DNA from: Micromonospora zamorensis
GTDB taxonomy: Bacteria > Actinomycetota > Actinomycetes > Mycobacteriales > Micromonosporaceae
Reading direction: 5' to 3'
Assembly (NCBI RefSeq): GCF_900090275.1
Contig: NZ_LT607755.1
Span: 7,031,933-7,095,932 of the forward strand
DNA: 64,000 nucleotides
A model generated the notes under the pieces. It saw only the letters and a list, made by a program, of their open reading frames with translations. It was not told where the DNA came from and did not search any database. Positions 9,291 to 18,776 of the stretch are shown one piece after another. How positions within the stretch are numbered: the first letter of the stretch is position 1; every line of letters begins with the position of its first letter. The position numbers were made by a program, and so were the translations under genes.

Positions 9291-9348
9291 GTGATCAAGA
9301 GGTTTGCGTCAGAATCCGGGCTCGGACTGACGCAAACCTCTTGATCAA
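9291..9348. terminator. Large bidirectional hairpin between cysN and galK
   Basis: Two perfectly complementary 20-base arms (9292-9311 and 9328-9347, starting TGATCAAGAGG and ending CCTCTTGATCA) are extended inward by a G-C pair and a 4-bp TCCG/CGGA stem. The stem is about 25 bp around a short loop. It lies between convergent cysN and galK and would terminate both. The flanks are C-rich on the left and G-rich on the right, which lengthens the potential pairing. Confidence 0.75.
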
Positions 9349-9356
9349 CCCCGGCG

Positions 9357-9412
9357 GGGTGGGTGGGAGTGGGGTGGGGTGGGGGTGGGGTGGGGTGGGG
9401 GTGGGGTGGTTA
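9357..9412 (+). repeat. GGGGT-type simple repeat (G-quadruplex potential)
   Basis: About ten runs of three to five G separated by single T or AGT stretch up to the galK stop codon. The matching C-rich tract (CCCGA and CCCCA units) is on the other side of the hairpin at about 9236-9283. On the plus strand this tract could fold as a G-quadruplex. It may also be an artefact-prone low-complexity spot. Confidence 0.7.
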
Positions 9413-10579
9413 GGGGAGGCGGGTTGCTCCGGGGGCGGGGACGACCGTCAGGGTGCCGGGGGCGGTGAAACCGCGCTCGGCGTACGCGGCCGTGACGGCT
9501 GCGGCGACCTCGTCGGCTCGGTCGGCCTCGACCAGGGCGAGAACGCAGCCGCCGAAGCCGCCGCCGGTCATCCGGGCACCCAACGCGCCGGCCGCCAACG
9601 CCGCCTCGACCGCGGTGTCGATCTCCGGCACGGTGATCTCGAAGTCGTCGCGCATCGAGACGTGCGACGCCGTGAGCAGCGGGCCGATGTCGCGGACCCG
9701 GGCGGCGCGGAGCAGCGCCACCGTGTCCAGTACGCGCTGGTCCTCGGTGACCACGTGTCGGACCCGTCGCCGGGTCTCCTCGTCGTCGAGTTGGGCCAGC
9801 GCGGTGTCGAGCTGGTCGACGCCCACGTCCCGCAGCGCGGTGACCCCGAGTGCGCTGGCCCCCGCCTCGCAGGAGCGGCGGCGGGCAGCGTACTCACCGT
9901 CGGCGTGCCGGTGCGGCGCGCGACTGTCGATGACCAGCACCGCCAGCCCGGCCGCGTCCAGGTCGAAGGGAATCTGCTCGACCGACTCGTCTCGGCAGTC
10001 CAGGAAGAGGGCGTGCCCGGCGCGGCAGCGGATCACCGCAGACTGGTCCATGATGCCGGTCGGCGCGCCCACGTAGACGTTCTCCGCCCGCTGCGCCAGC
10101 CGGGGTTGCAGCTCGGGGGAGAGCTCCAGCCCGCCGAGGTCGAGCAGCGCGGCCAGCACGGCCGACTCCAGCGCGGCCGAGGAGGAGAGACCGGAGCCCA
10201 GCGGCACGTCCGAGGCGATCGCCAGCCGGGCACCCGGCACCGGGTGGCCGGCCTCGCGGAGCGCCCAGACCACCCCGGCGACGTACGCGCCCCAGCCGGT
10301 CACCCGACCCGGCTCGGCGATGTCGTCCGCGCCAAAGGTGATCGTCTCGCCGGACAGCTCGGACCAGACCGTCCACTGGTCGCCGTCCTGTCGGTCGGCG
10401 GCGACCACCGTCCGCAGCGGCAGCGCGAAGGGCAGCACGAACCCTTCGTTGTAGTCGGTGTGCTCGCCGATCAGGTTGACCCGACCGGGAGCCGCCCAGC
10501 GGCCGGTGGCCTTGCCGCCGTACTGCTTGGTGAAACCCTCGGAGGCCCGCTCGGCGACGTCGCCGGTGGGGTTGGTCAT
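9410..10579 (-). CDS. galK: Galactokinase
   Basis: Phosphorylates galactose to galactose-1-phosphate in the Leloir pathway. The 389-residue GHMP kinase has the galactokinase signature GRVNLIGEHTDYNEGFVLP (about residues 32-50), the ATP motif PLGSGLSSSAALE and the C-terminal GGGFGGCVLAL. The ATG at 10577-10579 overlaps the galE stop (ATGA), so it is coupled to galE. The usual partner galT is not in the window. Confidence 0.96.
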   Translation of the reverse strand: MTNPTGDVAERASEGFTKQYGGKATGRWAAPGRVNLIGEHTDYNEGFVLPFALPLRTVVAADRQDGDQWTVWSELSGETITFGADDIAEPGRVTGWGAYVAGVVWALREAGHPVPGARLAIASDVPLGSGLSSSAALESAVLAALLDLGGLELSPELQPRLAQRAENVYVGAPTGIMDQSAVIRCRAGHALFLDCRDESVEQIPFDLDAAGLAVLVIDSRAPHRHADGEYAARRRSCEAGASALGVTALRDVGVDQLDTALAQLDDEETRRRVRHVVTEDQRVLDTVALLRAARVRDIGPLLTASHVSMRDDFEITVPEIDTAVEAALAAGALGARMTGGGFGGCVLALVEADRADEVAAAVTAAYAERGFTAPGTLTVVPAPGATRLP

Positions 10580-11559
10580 GACTGCTCCAGGACGTGCGCG
10601 CGGTAGAACGCCCAGGCGTCGCCGACCATGTCGTGCAGGGTCGGCTTCTCGGGCACCCAGCCCAGCTCGTCGCGGGCCAGCGCGGAGGAGGCGACCAGCT
10701 CGGCGGGGTCGCCCTCGCGGCGCGGCGCGACCTCGACCGGTACGGGTTGCCCGGTGACCTCGCGGACCACGTCGACCACCTGGCGGTTGCTGAAGCCGTT
10801 GCCGTTGCCGAGGTTGTAGATGCGGTGCTGGCTCGCTGTGGCGGCGCCCAACGCCAACAGGTGTGCCCGGGCGAGGTCGGCGACGTGGATGTAGTCGCGG
10901 ACGCAGGTGCCGTCGACGGTGGGGTAGTCGTCGCCGAAGAGCTGGAGCTTCTCCCGCCGGCCGGCGGCAACCTCCAACGCGATCGGAATGAGGTGTGTCT
11001 CCGGGTCGTGCCGCTCGCCGAGCGAGACGTCACCGTCGAGGTGGGCGCCGGCCACGTTGAAGTAGCGCAGCGAGACGGCGGCCAGCCCGTGTGCGACGGC
11101 CTCCGAGGTGAGCGCCATGTCGGCGGCGAGCTTGGTGGCGCCGTACGTGTTGGTGGGCGCCTTGACCGCGGTTTCGCCGATGGGCAGCTCGGTGGGGTTG
11201 CCGTAGACGGCGGCGGTGGAGGAGAAGACCATCCGGGGCACCCCGGCGGCCCGGACCGCGTCGATCAGGGCGAGCGTGCCGACGGTGTTGTTCTGCCAGT
11301 ACAGCTCCGGCTTGACCATCGACTCCCCGGCCGCGATCAGGGCGGCGAAGTGCAGCACCCCGTCGAAGCCGGCGTCCGGGGTGACGATGCGGGCGGCGTC
11401 GTGGATGGACGCCTGCACGTGGGTAGCGTCCGGCGCGAGCGCCTCGCGGTAACCGGTGCGCAGGTCGTCCAGGACGACGACCTGGTGGCCCGCGTCGAGC
11501 AGCATCCGGGTCACCACGCTGCCGATGAAGCCGGCGCCCCCGGTGACGAGCAGTTTCAC
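10576..11559 (-). CDS. galE: UDP-glucose 4-epimerase
   Basis: Interconverts UDP-galactose and UDP-glucose using bound NAD. The extended short-chain dehydrogenase fold is seen from GGAGFIG at the N-terminus, the catalytic serine in FSSTAAVYG and the YGATK Tyr-Lys pair. The length is 327 residues. It starts with GTG at 11557-11559 and is the first gene of a galE-galK operon. It has a divergent neighbour and a possible operator at 11663-11678. Confidence 0.95.
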   Translation of the reverse strand: MKLLVTGGAGFIGSVVTRMLLDAGHQVVVLDDLRTGYREALAPDATHVQASIHDAARIVTPDAGFDGVLHFAALIAAGESMVKPELYWQNNTVGTLALIDAVRAAGVPRMVFSSTAAVYGNPTELPIGETAVKAPTNTYGATKLAADMALTSEAVAHGLAAVSLRYFNVAGAHLDGDVSLGERHDPETHLIPIALEVAAGRREKLQLFGDDYPTVDGTCVRDYIHVADLARAHLLALGAATASQHRIYNLGNGNGFSNRQVVDVVREVTGQPVPVEVAPRREGDPAELVASSALARDELGWVPEKPTLHDMVGDAWAFYRAHVLEQS

Positions 11560-11658
11560 GTCGTTGCCTCCTGCCTGGCCCGCCCGGGACGTGGCCCTTC
11601 GTGATCACCCTAAGACGACGGCCGGCACCGTCGCCGACGCCGTCCTCATCCCCATCCC

Positions 11659-11678
11659 ATCATAATCTCTCACGATTA
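11659..11678 (-). promoter_or_regulatory. Possible gal promoter and operator
   Basis: On the minus strand a perfect -10 candidate TATGAT (11659-11664) abuts an inverted repeat TAATC-N6-GATTA (11663-11678), about 105 bases upstream of galE. This AT-rich patch is conspicuous in GC-rich surroundings. No matching -35 box was found. The repressor is not identifiable. Confidence 0.4.
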
Positions 11679-11754
11679 AACAGAGCCGAACATCTGTGGT
11701 CCGCGCCGCGTGATCCCCCGGTGCGACGGGCCAACGGTGTCTACCATCTCTGTC

Positions 11755-12948
11755 ATGCGGGAAGCGGCCCGTACCGGGCTCCGGCGACGCGTGCGGGTGC
11801 CGCCCCGCCGCGACCCCGGGCCGCTCGCCCGGGCCGTCGCCCGGGTGCTGGTCCGCGCCGCCGATGGTGCCACCCGACTCGTCACCGATCTGCTCGGGGC
11901 GGGCCCGGCAGCCGGCCGGGAGCGCATCTCCGAAGCCGAACTGCGGGACCTGGTCGCTGCGAACACGGTGCTCGACCCGGACGAGCGGCACATCATCGAC
12001 GAGGTCCTGGTCGCCGGTGCCAGCCTGATCCGCGAGGTGATGATGCCGCGCACCGAGGTGGTCTTCCTCCCGGCGCGGCTGACCATCGCCGAGGCCGCCC
12101 GGTTGGTCCGCGCCGAGACGCACACCCGTTACCCGGTCACCGACGGCACCCACGACGACGTGGTCGGCTTCGTGCACCTCCGTGACGTGCTGCTGCGCCC
12201 GGACGCCGACCCGTGCGTCACCGTCGGTCAGCTGGCCCGGGAGGTGAAGCGGCTCCCCGGCAGCAAGCGGGTACTGCCCGCACTGACCGAGATGCGTCGA
12301 GAGGGCCAGCACCTGGCCGTGGTGGTCGACGAGTACGGCGGCACCGCCGGGATCGTCACCCTGGAGGACCTCATCGAGGAGCTGATCGGCGAGATCCACG
12401 ACGAGTACGACGCCACGCCGGACCCGGTGCGCGCCGGCCTGCCCGCCGTGGTGGACGGCCGTCTCAACCTCGCCGACTTCGCCGAACGGACCGGGGTGGC
12501 ACTGCCCGCCGGCCCGTACGAGACGGTTGGTGGGTTCGTGATGGCCGCGTTGGGCCGGCTTCCGGTGGACGGCGACGAGGTCCCGGTGCCCGGTGAACCC
12601 GACGAGGGCGACGCGCCCGACCCGGTTGGCACGACGGGCGGCTGCCTGCTGCGGGTGCTCGCGTTGGACGGCCGCAGGGTGGCCCGGCTCGCGGTCTCCG
12701 CCGTCCACCCAGCCGAGCAACGCCAAGAGCCCGACAGCGGGCAACGCCACCAGACGGGCGCCGGGCAGCGCCACGAGCCGGACAGCGTGGCGGCTCGGGG
12801 CGGCGGCTCCGGGCCGGCGCGGGAGGCCGTGGGCGGACAGCAGCGCCGGGTCGCGGTCGGGCCGACGCGCCGGGTCGGCGCGGGCGAACCACGCGAGGTC
12901 AGCAGCCCGACATCGGCGGGCCGCGGCCGACCCGCCGGCCCGTCATGA
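11755..12948 (+). CDS. HlyC/CorC-family protein: CBS pair plus transporter-associated domain, no membrane domain
   Basis: A 397-residue protein with ISEAELRDLV, then the CBS pair (VMMPRTEVVFLP, TRYPVTDGTHDDVVGFVHLRD, VVVDEYGGTAGIVTLEDLIEEL with GEIHDEYD) and a CorC/HlyC C-terminal domain. Most actinobacterial relatives start with a four-helix DUF21 membrane domain. Here the N-terminus is short, Arg-rich and not hydrophobic, so the protein should be soluble like E. coli CorC. The last ~75 residues are disordered. The role is likely Mg/Co efflux accessory, by family only. I prefer ATG 11755 over GTG 11710. No ribosome site is obvious. Confidence 0.8.
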   Translation: MREAARTGLRRRVRVPPRRDPGPLARAVARVLVRAADGATRLVTDLLGAGPAAGRERISEAELRDLVAANTVLDPDERHIIDEVLVAGASLIREVMMPRTEVVFLPARLTIAEAARLVRAETHTRYPVTDGTHDDVVGFVHLRDVLLRPDADPCVTVGQLAREVKRLPGSKRVLPALTEMRREGQHLAVVVDEYGGTAGIVTLEDLIEELIGEIHDEYDATPDPVRAGLPAVVDGRLNLADFAERTGVALPAGPYETVGGFVMAALGRLPVDGDEVPVPGEPDEGDAPDPVGTTGGCLLRVLALDGRRVARLAVSAVHPAEQRQEPDSGQRHQTGAGQRHEPDSVAARGGGSGPAREAVGGQQRRVAVGPTRRVGAGEPREVSSPTSAGRGRPAGPS

Positions 12949-14007
<1,059 letters not shown>

Positions 14008-14019
14008 CTCGCGGGACAG

Positions 14020-14601
14020 GTGGACGGGTCGGTGGCCGGAGGGGCGGCGCGAAGCGTGGATCGCAGTGGCGGGGTTTCGCCGACCGGCGACACCATCCAG
14101 ATCGGCATCGCGGTGGACATTCCCGAGCCGTGGGGTGCCCAGCTCACCCGGCGGCGCGTCGAGGCCGGCGACCCGCTCGCGGTGCCCGCGCACGTGACGT
14201 TGCTCGGGCCCACCGAGATCCAGACGGCCAACCTGCCCGCTGTCGAGCGGCACCTGGCCGCCGTCGCCGCCGGGCACCTGCCGTTCGCGCTGCACCTGCG
14301 GGGCACCGGCACGTTCCGTCCGGTCACCCAGGTGGTGTTCGTCGCGGTGGCCGCAGGGATCAGCGAGTGCGAACTGCTGGCCGCCGCGATCGCCGCGGCA
14401 CCAGGTCTGCAGCGTCAGGCGCGCTTCCCGTACCATCCGCACGTCACCGTGGCGCAGGACGTGCCGCCGGAGGCCCTGGACAAGGTGTACGAGGACCTGG
14501 CCGACTTCTCCGCGATGTTCGAGGTCGACGCGTTCACCCTCTTCTCGCACAGCGGGGAGGCCCGGTGGCAGCCGCGTCGGGACTTCCGCCTCGGCGACTG
14601 A
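14020..14601 (+). CDS. 2'-5' RNA ligase / 2H phosphoesterase family protein
   Basis: The 193-residue protein carries two H-x-T motifs, AHVTLLGP (about residue 60) and HPHVTVAQD (about 140), spaced as in the 2H phosphoesterase superfamily, which acts on 2'-5' or cyclic phosphodiesters of RNA and nucleotides. The physiological substrate is unknown. It starts 12 bases after trpS and is probably co-transcribed. The true start is uncertain among GTG 14020, 14032 and 14056, because the first ~25 residues are not conserved-looking. Confidence 0.78.
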   Translation: MDGSVAGGAARSVDRSGGVSPTGDTIQIGIAVDIPEPWGAQLTRRRVEAGDPLAVPAHVTLLGPTEIQTANLPAVERHLAAVAAGHLPFALHLRGTGTFRPVTQVVFVAVAAGISECELLAAAIAAAPGLQRQARFPYHPHVTVAQDVPPEALDKVYEDLADFSAMFEVDAFTLFSHSGEARWQPRRDFRLGD

Positions 14602-14680
14602 ACCGTCGGCGACGCGCCGATCGGTGAGCTTCGGGAGCCGGTTGCCACGACGGCGGTGGGAGATCGGCGAGGATGATCGC

Positions 14681-15607
14681 GTGAACGTGATCGGCCGCAT
14701 CGAGGCGGGCATCGACCGCTGGGTGAGCGCCGCGCGCCGCCGGTCGGGCCTCTTCGACCACGTCTGGCGGGCCGGCACCCTGTACGCCGAGGTGCTGGCC
14801 GGGCGGTTGGCCGCAGCTATCGCCTACTACGGCTTCTTCGCGGTGTTCGCTCTCGCCCTGGTCGCGTACTCCATCTTCGGCGCGATCCTTGAGGACAACG
14901 ACGATGTCAGCGCTGCGGCGGCCGACTTCCTCAAGGAGAATCTGCCGTTCCTGGACGCCCAGCAGATCGCCAACTCCAGCGGCACGGTCGGGGTGGTCGG
15001 CCTGGTCATCCTGGTCTTCACCGGGATCGGCTGGGTGGAGGCGATCCGGTCCTCGCAGCGGTTGATGTACTCACTCAACCAGCAGCCGGGCAACCTGGTG
15101 ATCCGGCGGCTGGTCGACCTGGGCGTGATGATCGGCATCTTCGTGCTGCTCGGCGTCTCGGTCGCGGCGGTGGACGCGTTGGAGTCGGTGCTGCGGTTCC
15201 TGCTGCGCAGCACCGGGTCGGTCGGTCTGACCACGATCAGCGCGGTGCTCAGCGTGCTGGTCAACGCGGTGCTCGCCACCGCGCTGCTCCTCGCGGTGCC
15301 CCGGCTGCGGATGAGCCGGTCCCGGCTTCGTCCGGTGGTGCTGCTGGTGGCGATCGGCATCACGCTGTTGAACACGGTCGGGCGCTACTACGTGGTGCGT
15401 ACCGAGCGGAATCCGGCGTACACCGTGGTTGCTGGCGCCGTTGGTCTGCTGCTCTACCTCTACCTGCTCAATCAGCTGGTGTTGTTCGGTGCGGCGCTGC
15501 TCGCGACCAGTTCGAACGGGCGGGTGGTGGACCTGGCGGAGGCCGCAGCCCCGCCCAAACCGGCCGACGAGGACACCGACCCCGGTACGCCGGGCGGTGG
15601 GGGCTGA
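14681..15607 (+). CDS. YihY/BrkB-family inner membrane protein
   Basis: A 308-residue polytopic membrane protein with about six hydrophobic helices. It has the family features YAEVLAGRLAAAIAYYGFFAVFAL near the N-terminus, WVEAIRSSQRLMYSLNQQPGN in the middle, and a hydrophilic C-tail. BrkB relatives were once called ribonuclease BN, but no transport or enzymatic role is firmly established. The GTG at 14681 has GAGG ten bases upstream. Its stop overlaps the start of the GntR gene (TGATG). Confidence 0.85.
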   Translation: MNVIGRIEAGIDRWVSAARRRSGLFDHVWRAGTLYAEVLAGRLAAAIAYYGFFAVFALALVAYSIFGAILEDNDDVSAAAADFLKENLPFLDAQQIANSSGTVGVVGLVILVFTGIGWVEAIRSSQRLMYSLNQQPGNLVIRRLVDLGVMIGIFVLLGVSVAAVDALESVLRFLLRSTGSVGLTTISAVLSVLVNAVLATALLLAVPRLRMSRSRLRPVVLLVAIGITLLNTVGRYYVVRTERNPAYTVVAGAVGLLLYLYLLNQLVLFGAALLATSSNGRVVDLAEAAAPPKPADEDTDPGTPGGGG

Positions 15608-15993
15608 TGACGGAAGGTGCCCACGTGCTGATCTCGGTCGACCCGGACTCGTCGGTGCCGCCGTACGAGCAGGTACGCGGGCAGCTCGCCGAGCTGATCG
15701 GCGACGGCCGGTTGCCGGTCGGCAGCCGCCTGCCCACCGTCCGGCAGCTCGCCGCCGACCTGAGGCTGGCCGCGAACACGGTGGCCCGGGCGTACCGGGA
15801 GTTGGAGGTGGCCGGGCTGCTGGAGACCCGGGGGCGCAACGGCACCTTCGTCGCCCCTGGCCGGGACGACGCCGTCGACCGGTTGCAGCGGGCGGCGGCC
15901 GGGTACGCGGCCGAGGCGGCTCGGCTCGGCGTGGCGCCGGCCACCGCGCTCGCTCTGGTCCGTGCCGCCCTGGATGCCGCCCGCCCCGGCTGA
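15607..15993 (+). CDS. GntR-family transcriptional regulator, short YtrA type
   Basis: A 128-residue regulator with a winged helix (PPYEQVRGQLAELI, GSRLPTVRQLAADL, NTVARAYRELEVAGLLETRG) and a short C-terminal helical tail, as in the YtrA subfamily. It is translationally coupled to the BrkB-type gene. YtrA regulators usually control nearby transporters. The target here is not evident. Confidence 0.88.
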   Translation: MTEGAHVLISVDPDSSVPPYEQVRGQLAELIGDGRLPVGSRLPTVRQLAADLRLAANTVARAYRELEVAGLLETRGRNGTFVAPGRDDAVDRLQRAAAGYAAEAARLGVAPATALALVRAALDAARPG

Positions 15994-16074
15994 CCGGCCG
16001 CTGATCGACCGCCGGACGGGCGGTAACTGAGCCGAAAGGCGTCGTGGCTCGCGTTTGCGGACCATGATGAGCCG

Positions 16075-16512
16075 GTGGGCGCACTCATGACACTGGACCT
16101 GCCGGCGGACTCACCGCTTCTCGGCCTGCCGTGGATCATCACCTTCGGTCCGCTCGGTGACCTCGACGAGTGGGAGCCGGTGGTCTGCGGGCCGTACGAG
16201 CGGCCGCACGCGTTGGCGCTGGCCGAGGCGGTGGTGGCCGAGGAGCAGCTGATGGCCGTGGTGGAGCCGCTGCTGCCGGCGCTGTCGGCCGACGAGATCC
16301 GCAGTGAGATCGCCGCTGCGCAGGTCGCCGCCGAGGACGAGGCCCGCCAGGTGGAGGGGGCCGACCTCTACGGTGACTTCGAGGACGTGATCGACGAGGA
16401 GTTGGACGCCGCCGCCGACGAGGCGGGGCACGGCGAACCCGTGGAGCCGCCGGACGAGGCCGAGGTGCGCGCCGGCTTCACCCGGATCGCGGCGCTGCTC
16501 ACCGCGAAGTGA
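16075..16512 (+). CDS. Conserved hypothetical protein, acidic C-terminal half
   Basis: A 145-residue soluble protein starting with a compact segment (GLPWIITFGPLGDLDEWEPVVCG) followed by a long, Glu/Asp/Ala-rich helical region. No family is recognised. I use the GTG at 16075 because CATGAT at 16063-16068 would be a -10 box for a leaderless transcript. An ATG at 16087 is the alternative. Confidence 0.6.
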   Translation: MGALMTLDLPADSPLLGLPWIITFGPLGDLDEWEPVVCGPYERPHALALAEAVVAEEQLMAVVEPLLPALSADEIRSEIAAAQVAAEDEARQVEGADLYGDFEDVIDEELDAAADEAGHGEPVEPPDEAEVRAGFTRIAALLTAK

Positions 16513-16555
16513 CCCCGGGAACGGTCAGCGGGTCGCGGCGACTCCCGGGAGACGG

Positions 16556-16927
16556 TCAGCGGGTCGGTGCGGAGTCCAGCACGCAGAACTCGTTGCCCTC
16601 GGGGTCGGCGAGCACCGTGAACTGTTCGGATCCGGTCTGACCGATGTCGACATGGCGCGCGCCGAGGTCGATCAGGCGCCGTACCTCGGTCTGCGGGTCG
16701 GTGTCGGCGACCAGATCGAGGTGCAGACGGTTCTTGCCCCGCTTGCCGGTGCCGGAGCCCTGCAACCAGAGGGTGGGCGCCGTGGCGGACGGGCCGCCCG
16801 GGGGCCACAGCTTGGCGCTGCCGTCGTCGCCCTGCTCGATGTCGTAGCCGAGGGCCGCCGACCAGAACGACACCATCAGGTCAATGTCCTCGACGTCTAG
16901 TGTGCACTGCGCAATCCGTACGCCCAT
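16556..16927 (-). CDS. VOC-superfamily (glyoxalase/dioxygenase fold) protein
   Basis: A 123-residue protein with two beta-alpha-beta-beta-beta modules: CTLDVEDIDLMVSFWSAALGY at the start, HLDLVADT in the middle and VLADPEGNEFCVLD at the end, the classical vicinal-oxygen-chelate pattern. The substrate is unknown. The ATG at 16925-16927 (MGVRIAQ) is taken because residues before it do not resemble the fold. It converges with the hypothetical gene at 16075. Confidence 0.82.
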   Translation of the reverse strand: MGVRIAQCTLDVEDIDLMVSFWSAALGYDIEQGDDGSAKLWPPGGPSATAPTLWLQGSGTGKRGKNRLHLDLVADTDPQTEVRRLIDLGARHVDIGQTGSEQFTVLADPEGNEFCVLDSAPTR

Positions 16928-16982
16928 GGGTTTCCGGTACCCACGGCGGCGGCGGTGAACACGCCGGGCCCGGACGGACACC

Positions 16983-17014
16983 GGCGCCACGCGGAGCGGA
17001 CTCCGCGTGGCGCC
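16983..17014 (-). terminator. Hairpin after the GH13 gene
   Basis: A perfect 14-bp stem (GGCGCCACGCGGAG, 16983-16996, with its complement at 17001-17014) and a CGGA loop lie about 95 bases past the glucosidase stop on the minus strand, before the VOC gene. It probably ends the lacI-glucosidase transcript. Confidence 0.6.
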
Positions 17015-17109
17015 AGCGCCACCTCACCCCCCACCACAAGGGGTTGGTAGCCCAGTCGCCCGTTGGCGCGGGGCACGACGGACGACCAGGTCGAAAACGA
17101 GTTACCCGC

Positions 17110-18744
17110 TCAGCGCCGTTCCAACCAGGCTGCCGCGTCGACCGGCAGCAGGTGACCGGAGCCCTGCTCGGTGAGCGTGTCGCTGGCGACGAGCGGCTGA
17201 CCGTACCCGTCGATCAGGACCGGCGCGCCGCTGAGGTTGACCACGCAGGTCAGCACGGTTTCGCCGGCGGTGCGGGAGAAGGCGAGCACGTCCGGCCCGC
17301 TCTCCAGCCAGGTGACCCCGCTGGCGTCGACAGCCAGCGCCGGGTGGTCGCGGCGGATTCGCAGCGCGGCCCGGTACAGCTCCAGCGTCGAGCCGGGTAC
17401 GCCGCTCTGCGCGTCGACGGAGAGGGCCCGCCAGGTGGCGGGGGTGGGCAGCCAGCTCGCCTCGCTGCCGGCCGGTCCGAAGCCGTACGGGGCCAGGTCG
17501 CCGCTCCACGGGAGTGGCACCCGGCAGCCGTCGCGGCTCTCGCCGGTGCGCAGGAACGCGGGGTCCTGGCGCAGCTCGTCGGGAAGGTCGAGGACCTCGG
17601 GCAGGCCCAGTTCCTCACCCTGGTAGAGGTAGGCGCTGCCGGGCAGGGCGAGCATCAGCAGGCTGGCGGCGCGGGCTCGGCGCAACCCCTCGACGCCGTC
17701 GCCGTAGCGGGTGACGTGTCGCTGCTTGTCGTGGTTGGAGAGCACCCAGGTGGTCGGTGCGCCGACCACCGTCGACTCGGTCAACGCGGTGTCGATCACC
17801 TTGCGGAACGAGTCGGCCGTCCAGGTGGCGTCGAGGAAGTCGAAGCTGAACGCCTGGTGCAGCTCGTCCGGGCCGACGTAGCGGGCGAGCCGTTGCGGGG
17901 TCTCGGCCCACGCCTCGGCGACCGCCATCCGACCGCCTGGGTAGCTGTCCAGGATGGGCCGCCAGGCACGGTAGATCTCGTGCACCTCGTCCTGGTCGAA
18001 GTAGGGCAGCCGGCCCTTTCCGAGCAGTTCGACCTGGCGCTGGCCGGTGGTCATCGTGCTGAAGCCGACGTCCGGCAGCCCGTCCGCCTTGATCATGCCG
18101 TGTGCCACGTCGACGCGGAACCCGTCCACGCCCCGGTCCAGCCAGAACCGCAGCACGTCCTCGAACTCGGCGCGGACCTCCGGGTGGCGCCAGTTCAGGT
18201 CCGGTTGGGCCGGGTCGAACAGGTGCAGGTACCACTGACCGTCGGCGGTCCGGGTCCAGGCCGCGCCGCCGAAGATGCTCTCCCAGTCGTTCGGAGGCAG
18301 CTCGCCGTGCGGGCCCCGGCCGTCGGCGAAGAGGTAGCGGGCCCGCTCCGGCGAGCCGGGGCCGGCGGCGAGGGCGGCGGTGAACCAGCGGTGCGCGCTG
18401 GAGGTGTGGTTGGGCACCAGGTCGACGATGATCCGCAGGTCGAGGGCGTGCGCGTCGGTGATCATCGCGTCGAAGTCGGCGAGGGTGCCGAACATCGGGT
18501 CGACGTCGCGGTAGTCGGCGACGTCGTACCCGCCGTCGATCATCGGGGAGGTGTAGAACGGGGTCAGCCAGAGCGCGTCCACCCCGAGGTCGCGCAGGTA
18601 CGGCAGGCGTTGCCGGATGCCCTGAAGGTCACCGACACCGTCGCCGTCACTGTCGGCGAAGCTGCGGACGTACACCTGGTAGACGACCGCGGAGCGCCAC
18701 CAGTCGTCCTCGGTGGCGTGCGGCGGGGTGGTGGTGCTGATCAT
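17110..18744 (-). CDS. GH13 alpha-glucosidase / oligo-1,6-glucosidase family
   Basis: A 544-residue cytoplasmic glycoside hydrolase expected to release glucose from imported maltose or related alpha-glucosides. All GH13 blocks are present: DLVPNH (region I), QPDLNW (region V, the oligo-1,6-glucosidase subfamily mark), GFRVDVAHGM with the nucleophile Asp (II), AVAEAWAE with the acid/base Glu (III) and VLSNHDKQR (IV). No signal peptide is seen. The start ATG at 18742-18744 gives MISTTTPPHATEDDWW. It lies 32 bases after lacI and has its own CTTGCAAG site just upstream. It is the catabolic arm of the adjacent malEFG importer. Confidence 0.92.
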   Translation of the reverse strand: MISTTTPPHATEDDWWRSAVVYQVYVRSFADSDGDGVGDLQGIRQRLPYLRDLGVDALWLTPFYTSPMIDGGYDVADYRDVDPMFGTLADFDAMITDAHALDLRIIVDLVPNHTSSAHRWFTAALAAGPGSPERARYLFADGRGPHGELPPNDWESIFGGAAWTRTADGQWYLHLFDPAQPDLNWRHPEVRAEFEDVLRFWLDRGVDGFRVDVAHGMIKADGLPDVGFSTMTTGQRQVELLGKGRLPYFDQDEVHEIYRAWRPILDSYPGGRMAVAEAWAETPQRLARYVGPDELHQAFSFDFLDATWTADSFRKVIDTALTESTVVGAPTTWVLSNHDKQRHVTRYGDGVEGLRRARAASLLMLALPGSAYLYQGEELGLPEVLDLPDELRQDPAFLRTGESRDGCRVPLPWSGDLAPYGFGPAGSEASWLPTPATWRALSVDAQSGVPGSTLELYRAALRIRRDHPALAVDASGVTWLESGPDVLAFSRTAGETVLTCVVNLSGAPVLIDGYGQPLVASDTLTEQGSGHLLPVDAAAWLERR

Positions 18745-18766
18745 CCGAGCAATATGCCGGCCCGCC

Positions 18767-18774
18767 CTTGCAAG
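18767..18774. promoter_or_regulatory. CTTGCAAG operator ahead of the glucosidase
   Basis: The perfect 8-bp palindrome CTTGCAAG sits 23 bases upstream of the glucosidase start, overlapping the lacI stop region. It shares the CTTGC core with the sites in the lacI-malE intergenic region, so the same LacI regulator probably controls the glucosidase separately. Confidence 0.5.
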
Positions 18775-18776
18775 AG

